A stretch of DNA of 34,434 bases from NCBI RefSeq assembly GCF_040371085.1, contig NZ_JAMBMT010000005.1, positions 1 through 34,434 on the forward strand, read 5' to 3'. The notes beneath the pieces are model-generated. The model saw only the letters and a program-made list of their open reading frames with translations, was not told the DNA's origin and did no database searches. Every line of letters begins with the position of its first letter. The first letter of the stretch is position 1. This stretch comes from Psychrobacter sp. AH5 (GTDB taxonomy: Bacteria > Pseudomonadota > Gammaproteobacteria > Pseudomonadales > Moraxellaceae). A program made the position numbers and the translations under genes. This document shows positions 12,648-19,900 of this stretch, piece after piece.

Positions 12648-13337
12648 ATCGACGATTGTACCTATTCCAGTAACGCCATTAACGGTAATTAGAACCGTTT
12701 CGTTTGGTTCTGCGATAGCATCATCGAGGGTTGGGTATCTGACCGTAAAGCTAGTCACTCCCCGCAGGAACCGTAATAGTTTCAGTGATAGAATCATAAG
12801 TAACGCGATCGCTAAACATAGGAATGTTGCTATAATCATCCCCTGCGGTGGCGGAACCATCGCTATACTAAAGCTACAGATCATATCAGTAGCTGAAGGA
12901 TTACTTAAGGTGACAGTGTGTACTAAGATATCACCTTCACTTACTGTTTCATTTGAAACACTTACTACTGGCGTATCGTCACCAAGTGGTGGATTCTCAG
13001 GGTCTAATGGCGTCTCGCCATCAGTAGTACCATCATCATAAATAGTAGTATTTACAGTATTTTGAGTAGGATTAATAGTGGCACTACCTGAATCTATACT
13101 GGTGACAGTTACATTAAAATCCTCTGGTCCTTCAAATAAACTGTCATCGACAATAGGGACACTAAAAGTTGCTGAGGTAGCACCTGCAGGAATAGTAATC
13201 GTTTGAGTAACTGGTGCAGTATAATCAGCACTACCTTCTGTAGAGCCATCGATGATTGTTACGATTATACTCGTATCAACTGTACTTGGATTGCTTAGAT
13301 TAACGGTATAAACTGCCTCAACTTGGCGTGCCATCAA
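5853..13337 (-). CDS. Giant Calx-beta-repeat adhesin, N-proximal segment (open 2,494 codons)
   Basis: This is the long open part of the minus-strand adhesin: about 230 residues of diverged Calx-beta-like sequence followed by 18 near-identical 124-residue repeats. The ATG at 13337 is unlikely to be the true start, because homologous coding sequence continues upstream in other frames to an ATG at 14304. The stop at 5853 follows a one-base deletion at 5864-5865. Residues from about 155 to 190 form a hydrophobic stretch that looks like a membrane helix but is an artefact of two compensating frameshifts (about 12765 and 12865). The correct frame there reads SDGSATAGDDYSNIP and then VPAG, a normal Calx-beta domain. 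Role: extracellular stalk of a secreted surface adhesin. These domains are usually calcium-stabilised and project the distal binding domains away from the cell. Confidence 0.85.
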   Translation of the reverse strand: MMARQVEAVYTVNLSNPSTVDTSIIVTIIDGSTEGSADYTAPVTQTITIPAGATSATFSVPIVDDSLFEGPEDFNVTVTSIDSGSATINPTQNTVNTTIYDDGTTDGETPLDPENPPLGDDTPVVSVSNETVSEGDILVHTVTLSNPSATDMICSFSIAMVPPPQGMIIATFLCLAIALLMILSLKLLRFLRGVTSFTVRYPTLDDAIAEPNETVLITVNGVTGIGTIVDEDEPGPEDTITVSIADTVGDVEEGNSASFPISLTDSNGNPVNAITDVVVDVTYSGVAIDGTDFTGVVQVTILAGTSSTDLDIDTIDDFIAEGSELVGITISNPVGGGFEAIVVGQATADMNIVDEADPGAEDTITVSIADTVGDVEEGNSASFPISLTDSNGNPVNAITDVVVDVTYSGVAIDGTDFTGVVQVTILAGTSSTDLDIDTIDDFIAEGSELVGITISNPVGGGFEAIVVGQATADMNIVDEADPGAEDTITVSIADTVGDVEEGNSASFPISLTDSNGNPVNAITDVVVDVTYSGVAIDGTDFTGVVQVTILAGTSSTDLDIDTIDDFIAEGSELVGITISNPVGGGFEAIVVGQATADMNIVDEADPGAEDTITVSIADTVGDVEEGNSASFPISLTDSNGNPVNAITDVVVDVTYSGVAIDGTDFTGVVQVTILAGTSSTDLDIDTIDDFIAEGSELVGITISNPVGGGFEAIVVGQATADMNIVDEADPGAEDTITVSIADTVGDVEEGNSASFPISLTDSNGNPVNAITDVVVDVTYSGVAIDGTDFTGVVQVTILAGTSSTDLDIDTIDDFIAEGSELVGITISNPVGGGFEAIVVGQATADMNIVDEADPGAEDTITVSIADTVGDVEEGNSASFPISLTDSNGNPVNAITDVVVDVTYSGVAIDGTDFTGVVQVTILAGTSSTDLDIDTIDDFIAEGSELVGITISNPVGGGFEAIVVGQATADMNIVDEADPGAEDTITVSIADTVGDVEEGNSASFPISLTDSNGNPVNAITDVVVDVTYSGVAIDGTDFTGVVQVTILAGTSSTDLDIDTIDDFIAEGSELVGITISNPVGGGFEAIVVGQATADMNIVDEADPGAEDTITVSIADTVGDVEEGNSASFPISLTDSNGNPVNAITDVVVDVTYSGVAIDGTDFTGVVQVTILAGTSSTDLDIDTIDDFIAEGSELVGITISNPVGGGFEAIVVGQATADMNIVDEADPGAEDTITVSIADTVGDVEEGNSASFPISLTDSNGNPVNAITDVVVDVTYSGVAIDGTDFTGVVQVTILAGTSSTDLDIDTIDDFIAEGSELVGITISNPVGGGFEAIVVGQATADMNIVDEADPGAEDTITVSIADTVGDVEEGNSASFPISLTDSNGNPVNAITDVVVDVTYSGVAIDGTDFTGVVQVTILAGTSSTDLDIDTIDDFIAEGSELVGITISNPVGGGFEAIVVGQATADMNIVDEADPGAEDTITVSIADTVGDVEEGNSASFPISLTDSNGNPVNAITDVVVDVTYSGVAIDGTDFTGVVQVTILAGTSSTDLDIDTIDDFIAEGSELVGITISNPVGGGFEAIVVGQATADMNIVDEADPGAEDTITVSIADTVGDVEEGNSASFPISLTDSNGNPVNAITDVVVDVTYSGVAIDGTDFTGVVQVTILAGTSSTDLDIDTIDDFIAEGSELVGITISNPVGGGFEAIVVGQATADMNIVDEADPGAEDTITVSIADTVGDVEEGNSASFPISLTDSNGNPVNAITDVVVDVTYSGVAIDGTDFTGVVQVTILAGTSSTDLDIDTIDDFIAEGSELVGITISNPVGGGFEAIVVGQATADMNIVDEADPGAEDTITVSIADTVGDVEEGNSASFPISLTDSNGNPVNAITDVVVDVTYSGVAIDGTDFTGVVQVTILAGTSSTDLDIDTIDDFIAEGSELVGITISNPVGGGFEAIVVGQATADMNIVDEADPGAEDTITVSIADTVGDVEEGNSASFPISLTDSNGNPVNAITDVVVDVTYSGVAIDGTDFTGVVQVTILAGTSSTDLDIDTIDDFIAEGSELVGITISNPVGGGFEAIVVGQATADMNIVDEADPGAEDTITVSIADTVGDVEEGNSASFPISLTDSNGNPVNAITDVVVDVTYSGVAIDGTDFTGVVQVTILAGTSSTDLDIDTIDDFIAEGSELVGITISNPVGGGFEAIVVGQATADMNIVDEADPGAEDTITVSIADTVGDVEEGNSASFPISLTDSNGNPVNAITDVVVDVTYSGVAIDGTDFTGVVQVTILAGTSSTDLDIDTIDDFIAEGSELVGITISNPVGGGFEAIVVGQATADMNIVDEADPGAEDTITVSIADTVGDVEEGNSASFPISLTDSNGNPVNAITDVVVDVTYSGVAIDGTDFTGVVQVTILAGTSSTDLDIDTIDDFIAEGSELVGITISNPVGGGFEAIVVGQATADMNIVDEADPGAEDTITVSIADTVGDVEEGNSASFRSA

Positions 13338-14304
13338 AACTTGTTTCGTTAAGATTAGTGGTACCTGATAATACTTACTACTGGCGTATCATCGCCAAGC
13401 GGTGGATTCTCAGGATCTAACGGTGTCTCGCCATCGGTAGTACCATTATCAAAAATAATAGTATTTACAGTATTTTGAGTAGGATTAATAGTAGCGTTAC
13501 CAGAATTCCACACTAGTAATTATGACATCAAAGTCCTCTGGACCTTCGAATACATTATCATCGATAATAGGTATACTAAAAGTCACTGAGGTAGCACCTG
13601 CGGGAATAATAACCGTTTGAGTAGCAGCGCAATATAATCATTTGACTCAGCTGAACCATTATTAATAGTTATTGTTACAGCAGTATCGACAGTGCTTGGA
13701 CTACTCAAACTGACAGTATATGTGGCTTTTACTAGCAGTGCCATCTTCAGCGGTCCTCATTAAGAGTAGTTGTACCTGTTATACTAACGGTAGTGTTATA
13801 GGTGGTGGCAAACTATCATTATCATCATCACTACTACTACGTAGCAGCAGCAATTATAACCGATCAGTCCTAATCCTGCTGCAGCCGGTATCCACCAAGG
13901 TATGACAGCCACTGCCGTATAGTCTTGACCACCTAAAGCTTGACCTTCTACATCTCCTGCCTCTAGCTGAGTCCACATAATCGTAGGCTTCGCCAGTATC
14001 TGGGACATAGTAATAATACTGACCATCTTCAGCCATGCCTAATAGTGCGCTATCTTCACGATCATAAAAACCTTCTATAATAAGATCGCTATTTTGTCCA
14101 TTTATCTTCAAACGAGACATGTAAATCATATTCACGCGTTTAGTGATAATATGATTAGGTGCACGATTAATAGCCGTATCATAGAACTCATAGTTCACTT
14201 TATCCATTGCAGTGATGACAGTTGGGGTACCATCTTCGGTGACGACTTGCACTTGGCTTATAGTTTGAGTCGCGTCGTTGGTTTTTTACGATAATAGTAT
14301 TCAT
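13338..14304 (-). pseudogene. Giant adhesin N-terminus: BapA-prefix-like domain, retention region, Calx-beta-like domains (frameshifted)
   Basis: True N-terminus of the adhesin, broken by several indels. The start is the ATG at 14304, preceded by AGAGAG six bases upstream and lying 59 bases after the OmpA-like gene. After a small frame slip the protein reads VQVVTEDGTPTVITAMDKV, then SDLIIEGFYDREDSALLG and YYYYVPDTGEAYDY, the pattern of BapA-prefix-like domains that open many type I-secreted adhesins. Next comes LEAGDVEGQALGG and a short hydrophobic stretch, VIPWWIPAAAGLGLIG, with a putative LapG cleavage motif. The rest (about 13800-13380) is a Calx-beta-like domain, recognisable from STVDTAVTITINNGS, VIIPAGATSVTFSIPIIDD and EGPEDFD once frames are corrected. 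The indel density suggests poor consensus quality, not a decayed gene. No classical Sec signal peptide is seen, as expected for type I export. Confidence 0.75.
13874..13888 (-). other. Putative LapG-type dialanine cleavage site (P-AAAG) in the adhesin N-terminus
   Basis: The minus strand encodes Pro-Ala-Ala-Ala-Gly at 13888-13874, inside WWIPAAAGLGLIG, about 140 residues from the start. The known LapG recognition pattern is [T/A/P]-A-A-[G/V] after an N-terminal retention domain; the A-A-A-G here fits both in sequence and position. In Pseudomonas fluorescens, LapG cuts LapA at such a site when LapD does not sequester it (low cyclic di-GMP). Neither lapG nor lapD is in the window, so the function is inferred. 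Confidence 0.5.
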
Positions 14305-14310
14305 GATATT

Positions 14311-14316
14311 CTCTCT
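14311..14316 (-). promoter_or_regulatory. Ribosome binding site of the adhesin gene
   Basis: AGAGAG lies six bases before the ATG at 14304. It is a modest Shine-Dalgarno match to the CACCTCCTTA tail of the 16S gene at 33983-33992. It supports 14304 as the adhesin start in preference to internal ATGs at 14252 or 13337. Confidence 0.5.
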
Positions 14317-14363
14317 TTTTTCAAAATTTAGTAACTCAAATACGTTCTATAAGATTGTTCGAC

Positions 14364-15350
14364 TTAATTGCTGCGTCTCTCTTTGATCAGAGCGACAACA
14401 CGGCGATTAAGTTGTCTACCTTCTGCTGTATCATTAGTTGCTCTTGGACGCGACTCTCCGTAACCGATAGCCGTTAAGCGATCAGCGGCAATGCCAAATT
14501 GATTTATTAAAACGTCTCTTACCGCATTTACTCGACGCTGTGATAGGGCTTGGTTATAGCTGTCCACTACCTTGACTATCGGTATGAACCTTCGATGACT
14601 GTCGTAGTGTTTGCATAGCGGTTCATAAAAATCTGCAACTTCGGCAACTTCCGAGAAGTATTCTGGCTTGACCACTGATTTATCCGTATCGAACAAGACT
14701 TCTAGATCGATAGTAGCTGGCTCTTCTAGTAACGACAGTCTGCTGTCTAACGACTACTGGTGGTGTGACGACAAACTGGAGCACTCACGACAACAGGCGG
14801 TGGACAGTTTGGTACCACGGCGGCTAACCTGATGTGTCTGATAGCGCTTATGGCTAACATCTGTAAGGCATTGTTTTCAGTAATTTGCATAAGGGAGCTG
14901 TTGCCTTGCTCATCCATATCGACATATATAAAATAAGTCTGACCCACCTGCGAGTTGGAAGTTTTTGGCATTTGCTGATAAATTATTGTTTTTAAAGCCA
15001 GTCGCTTGAGCGCTTAGACTGTTAGTACCTACGCAAGACTCGACTACGGTATAACTACCAGGCTGCAGGCTCACTTGAAATCTATTGTTAACGGCAATAT
15101 TGGCGCTCGTTTGCTCAGCGTCATCATCATTTTTACGAATGAATACTAAGCGAGTTTTAGTGGCTATCTATCTCTTGCGCTAATAGTGCCTTTACATCTA
15201 CATCGGCTTTGGTTTTCCATGCCACACCATTCACTCTTCGATTATCACCTTCGTTATAAACCCCACCATTAGTCGTTGTACAAGCGGTAAAAGCTCAAAG
15301 CTATAGTGGGTAGTAATAAGGTAATAAGGGTTTTTAAGTAGCTTGTCCAT
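14364..15350 (-). pseudogene. OmpA-family peptidoglycan-binding lipoprotein (frameshifted)
   Basis: A gene of about 330 codons whose frame is broken by several indels. It starts at ATG 15350 with TAGGAG seven bases upstream and ends at TAA 14366-14364. The N-terminus reads MDKLL, a hydrophobic stretch and, after a frame slip, a lipobox ending FTAC (TTTACCGCTTGT), so an outer-membrane lipoprotein is likely. The middle (VNGVAWKTKADVDVKALLAQE, RFQVSLQPGSYTVVESC) is not a domain I can name and is followed by a Pro/Val-rich linker. The C-terminus is a clear OmpA-like domain: LFDTDKSVVKPEYFSEVAEVADF, a TVIEG-x-x-DSQGSG motif recovered after correcting two slips near 14586 and 14645, then YNQALSQRRVNAVRDVL and GYGESRP, with the usual Asp and Arg for binding diaminopimelate. 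It precedes the adhesin by 59 bases, probably in one operon. The breaks look like consensus errors. Confidence 0.75.
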
Positions 15351-15357
15351 AGCAGGA

Positions 15358-15363
15358 CTCCTA
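15358..15363 (-). promoter_or_regulatory. Ribosome binding site of the OmpA-like lipoprotein gene
   Basis: TAGGAG seven bases before the ATG at 15350, a good Shine-Dalgarno sequence. It decides the start, because the downstream reading frame is broken and does not by itself point to an initiation codon. Confidence 0.6.
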
Positions 15364-15729
15364 ATAAGATTTATAAGCGGTTTAATAAAAAATGTTTAGC
15401 TAACTTCAAGAAATCATTTATAAAATGCATTTTTGGTTATTGGTGTTAAATAATAAATGTCAATGGTAGTAATAGAGGCGCTTCTATGACTAAAAAATTA
15501 AACTATCTATTTAGTGTTAGTAGAGAGTGGTATTGAGGCTTTGTAATAGTACAAACGTACTAATCAGAGAAGTAATTTGAGACAGAGACAGGAGGTTTAA
15601 GGAGGCTCAGGTACTAGGTTTTAGGAGGGTTTTATTGAAAGATGTTGTTGACCTAGACTACAGATCAAAGTAGAGAATTTATTATTAAATAGCTATGAGA
15701 TGGATTAGTTTTAATGAGTATTTTTGACT
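15364..15729. other. Intergenic region between the lipoprotein/adhesin operon and the HlyD gene
   Basis: AT-rich, with no convincing coding sequence on either strand. It should hold the promoter of the lipoprotein-adhesin operon. On the minus strand TTGACA occurs at 15463-15458, but I see no good -10 hexamer at the usual distance. An inverted repeat, AGTAC-aaac-GTACT, lies at 15549-15562. A purine-rich stretch with AGGAGG-like words occurs around 15589-15628 on the plus strand with no ORF behind it. Indels in this part of the window could hide a real promoter. Confidence 0.5.
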
Positions 15730-15758
15730 AAAAAAAACGCCCCTAAATATAGGGGCGT
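15730..15758 (-). terminator. Rho-independent terminator of the HlyD gene
   Basis: An 8-bp GC-rich stem (ACGCCCCT / AGGGGCGT, loop AAATAT), followed on the minus strand by a run of Ts. It sits 56 bases after the HlyD stop and would separate HlyD from the lipoprotein-adhesin operon. The run of A lies only on the left side, so it acts on minus-strand transcripts. Confidence 0.85.
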
Positions 15759-15813
15759 CTCATTGATAAAATAACTTTAAAACACATAGTAGGCTAAAGG
15801 TTTAGTACAGATA

Positions 15814-16985
15814 TTAGCGCTCACCTAATCCTTCAGAGAAGGTCTTGGTAATAGGTTGGTCAAGTAAGAAACACAGATCTCTCTTGCGCCCTTTATATCT
15901 ACTGAAGCGGTCATACCTGGCTTGAATCACAATCTCATCACGCGCGCTCTGCAAATTCGGCGCCTGTAATTTTTATCTGTACTCGGTAAATAAGGGCTCT
16001 TCACCATTCGGTGTTTGCTCCATCAAAGTATTCTGGACTCAATTTAAGTAACCGATCCATTCATAGCTCCAAAGATAGAATAATCATAAGCATCCAAGCT
16101 TGACAGTGGCCGCTGCCCTTCTTTACATAAGCTATATCTACAGGGGTGACCTTAGCTTCAACGGATCAAATCGCTACTGTAGGCAGAATCATCATGATAT
16201 CTCGCCCGGTTTGACCACACCGCCGATAGTGGTAATCAAAATATTATTTACCTACCATCGGTAGGAGCAAATAGGTTGTTTCTCTTCTGAACACTTGTGA
16301 GTAATCACGCAACTGTTCAAGCTCAGTATCTTAGCTCTTCTATGACTTGGGTCATCGCGCTTTGTGCTTCTTCAAAGTTATTATAACGCTTATTATGATT
16401 TGCGCTTGGAATCTCTGCCACTTGCCTACGCATTTAATCACATCCGCCTGACTGACATCACCATAGGTTAATAATGTCTCATCTCATTGCTCCAGCTCTA
16501 TGATTCGCTAATACCATCATCTTTTGTAGTGACGAGACGTCTTGATCAATTGCTTGGCGACGGCGATTATATAACTGACGTTTGGTTTCTACATAGTCAC
16601 TATAACTTTTGATATCATCTGGAACTGTAAAGCCGGCTCAAAAATCTCCGAGCCTCCAAACCGCCAGCCTAGCTTTTGCGCCGCTAACTTAGAGTTTGAG
16701 TTCGCCACACTGCCAGCTTGGGCGCGTCCTCCTCCAAAGTCCACCAATAATTGTCCTTTAGTGACCTCTTTCGCCTTCTTTAACCAATATCATCAGTCAA
16801 TACCCCGCCTTCTACCGCTTGAATCTCTTGGGTTCGTAGCGCTAGCAATCACCGTGCCTGTAGCGCGAGTAACCTGATCAATTTTGGCAAAATATGCCCA
16901 AACCACTAGTACAATAATACCAATCAGTGCTACCCATAATAATTCGGGTTACGACCCTAACTTTAGGGTCATGAGGTTTATATTG
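15814..16985 (-). pseudogene. HlyD/LapC-family type I secretion membrane-fusion protein (5'-truncated, frameshifted)
   Basis: Periplasmic adaptor of a type I secretion system, presumably exporting the adjacent adhesin. With frames corrected, the minus strand reads PHDPKVRVVTRI, then a single membrane helix (LLWVALIGIIVLVVWAYFAK) and IDQVTRATGTVIA at the start of the periplasmic part. The lipoyl half-motif (AVEGGVLTDI, VKEGE) and a helical hairpin region (RQLYNRRRQAIDQDVSSLQK) follow, then the second barrel half (GGVVKPGEIMMILPTDSDLI) and a typical C-terminus (GMTASVDI, LDQPITKTFSEGLGER) ending at TAA 15816-15814. The remaining length, about 390 codons, is close to the family norm. At least eight frame breaks are needed, consistent with uncorrected long-read sequence. 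No start codon is present: the coding sequence runs into the junction at 16985/16986, so the first few tens of residues and any upstream ABC transporter gene are missing. Confidence 0.8.
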
Positions 16986-16996
16986 GAAACGGTTCT
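16976..16996. other. Breakpoint joining HlyD sequence to inverted adhesin sequence
   Basis: Left of about 16985 the sequence is HlyD coding sequence on the minus strand. From 16986 the plus strand is the same sequence as the reverse complement of 12701 downward (GAAACGGTTCTAATTACC). The switch is abrupt, with no inverted terminal repeats, target duplication or recombinase gene beside it. It cuts two coding regions at once. Best read as an assembly or read chimera. Confidence 0.8.
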
Positions 16997-19900
16997 AATT
17001 ACCGTTAATGGCGTTTACTGGAATAGGTACAATCGTCCGATGAAGACGAGCCCAGGTCCTGAGGATACCATCACCGTCTCTATTGCCGACACCGTGGGCG
17101 ACGTTGAAGAGGGTAATAGTGCCAGCTTCCCGATCAGCTTAACCGATAGCAATGGCAACCCGGTCAATGCGATCACCGATGTGGTGGTTGATGTGACTTA
17201 TAGTGGCGTGGCCATTGACGGCACCGACTTTACCGGTGTGGTGCAAGTGACCATCCTTGCAGGCACTAGCAGCACCGATCTTGACATTGATACCATCGAT
17301 GACTTTATCGCTGAGGGTAGTGAGCTGGTTGGCATCACCATCAGTAATCCGGTCGGCGGCGGCTTTGAGGCCATCGTGGTCGGTCAAGCCACTGCGGATA
17401 TGAACATTGTTGATGAAGCTGATCCTGGGGCGGAGGATACCATCACCGTCTCGATCGCCGACACCGTGGGCGACGTTGAAGAGGGTAATAGTGCCAGCTT
17501 CCCGATCAGCTTAACCGATAGCAATGGCAACCCGGTCAATGCGATCACCGATGTGGTGGTTGATGTGACTTATAGTGGCGTGGCCATTGACGGCACCGAC
17601 TTTACCGGTGTGGTGCAAGTGACCATCCTTGCAGGCACTAGCAGCACCGATCTTGACATTGATACCATCGATGACTTTATCGCTGAGGGTAGTGAGCTGG
17701 TTGGCATCACCATCAGTAATCCGGTCGGCGGCGGCTTTGAGGCCATCGTGGTCGGTCAAGCCACTGCGGATATGAACATTGTTGATGAAGCTGATCCTGG
17801 GGCGGAGGATACCATCACCGTCTCGATCGCCGACACCGTGGGCGACGTTGAAGAGGGTAATAGTGCCAGCTTCCCGATCAGCTTAACCGATAGCAATGGC
17901 AACCCGGTCAATGCGATCACCGATGTGGTGGTTGATGTGACTTATAGTGGCGTGGCCATTGACGGCACCGACTTTACCGGTGTGGTGCAAGTGACCATCC
18001 TTGCAGGCACTAGCAGCACCGATCTTGACATTGATACCATCGATGACTTTATCGCTGAGGGTAGTGAGCTGGTTGGCATCACCATCAGTAATCCGGTCGG
18101 CGGCGGCTTTGAGGCCATCGTGGTCGGTCAAGCCACTGCGGATATGAACATTGTTGATGAAGCTGATCCTGGGGCGGAGGATACCATCACCGTCTCGATC
18201 GCCGACACCGTGGGCGACGTTGAAGAGGGTAATAGTGCCAGCTTCCCGATCAGCTTAACCGATAGCAATGGCAACCCGGTCAATGCGATCACCGATGTGG
18301 TGGTTGATGTGACTTATAGTGGCGTGGCCATTGACGGCACCGACTTTACCGGTGTGGTGCAAGTGACCATCCTTGCAGGCACTAGCAGCACCGATCTTGA
18401 CATTGATACCATCGATGACTTTATCGCTGAGGGTAGTGAGCTGGTTGGCATCACCATCAGTAATCCGGTCGGCGGCGGCTTTGAGGCCATCGTGGTCGGT
18501 CAAGCCACTGCGGATATGAACATTGTTGATGAAGCTGATCCTGGGGCGGAGGATACCATCACCGTCTCGATCGCCGACACCGTGGGCGACGTTGAAGAGG
18601 GTAATAGTGCCAGCTTCCCGATCAGCTTAACCGATAGCAATGGCAACCCGGTCAATGCGATCACCGATGTGGTGGTTGATGTGACTTATAGTGGCGTGGC
18701 CATTGACGGCACCGACTTTACCGGTGTGGTGCAAGTGACCATCCTTGCAGGCACTAGCAGCACCGATCTTGACATTGATACCATCGATGACTTTATCGCT
18801 GAGGGTAGTGAGCTGGTTGGCATCACCATCAGTAATCCGGTCGGCGGCGGCTTTGAGGCCATCGTGGTCGGTCAAGCCACTGCGGATATGAACATTGTTG
18901 ATGAAGCTGATCCTGGGGCGGAGGATACCATCACCGTCTCGATCGCCGACACCGTGGGCGACGTTGAAGAGGGTAATAGTGCCAGCTTCCCGATCAGCTT
19001 AACCGATAGCAATGGCAACCCGGTCAATGCGATCACCGATGTGGTGGTTGATGTGACTTATAGTGGCGTGGCCATTGACGGCACCGACTTTACCGGTGTG
19101 GTGCAAGTGACCATCCTTGCAGGCACTAGCAGCACCGATCTTGACATTGATACCATCGATGACTTTATCGCTGAGGGTAGTGAGCTGGTTGGCATCACCA
19201 TCAGTAATCCGGTCGGCGGCGGCTTTGAGGCCATCGTGGTCGGTCAAGCCACTGCGGATATGAACATTGTTGATGAAGCTGATCCTGGAGCGGAGGATAC
19301 CATCACCGTCTCGATCGCCGACACCGTGGGCGACGTTGAAGAGGGTAATAGTGCCAGCTTCCCGATCAGCTTAACCGATAGCAATGGCAACCCGGTCAAT
19401 GCGATCACCGATGTGGTGGTTGATGTGACTTATAGTGGCGTGGCCATTGACGGCACCGACTTTACCGGTGTGGTGCAAGTGACCATCCTTGCAGGCACTA
19501 GCAGCACCGATCTTGACATTGATACCATCGATGACTTTATCGCTGAGGGTAGTGAGCTGGTTGGCATCACCATCAGTAATCCGGTCGGCGGCGGCTTTGA
19601 GGCCATCGTGGTCGGTCAAGCCACTGCGGATATGAACATTGTTGATGAAGCTGATCCTGGAGCGGAGGATACCATCACCGTCTCGATCGCCGACACCGTG
19701 GGCGACGTTGAAGAGGGTAATAGTGCCAGCTTCCCGATCAGCTTAACCGATAGCAATGGCAACCCGGTCAATGCGATCACCGATGTGGTGGTTGATGTGA
19801 CTTATAGTGGCGTGGCCATTGACGGCACCGACTTTACCGGTGTGGTGCAAGTGACCATCCTTGCAGGCACTAGCAGCACCGATCTTGACATTGATACCAT

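Noticed and set aside
12514..13041. A 175-residue plus-strand open frame
   Set aside because: It is antisense to adhesin N-terminal domains and crosses the array border; no start signal is seen.
13720..13905. Small plus-strand ORF of 61 residues near the adhesin N-terminus
   Set aside because: It is antisense to the retention module and Calx-beta-like domain; serine-rich low-complexity translation with no start signal.
16884..16985. Start of a plus-strand protein at 16884 running into the repeats
   Set aside because: The first roughly 33 codons are antisense to the HlyD N-terminus (membrane helix region). The fusion exists only because of the junction at 16986.
12702..16985. Invertible phase-variation cassette flanked by long inverted repeats
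   Set aside because: The layout resembles one, but there is no recombinase, the repeats are coding arrays, one breakpoint destroys HlyD, and the indel density points to poor consensus. Kept only as a remote alternative.
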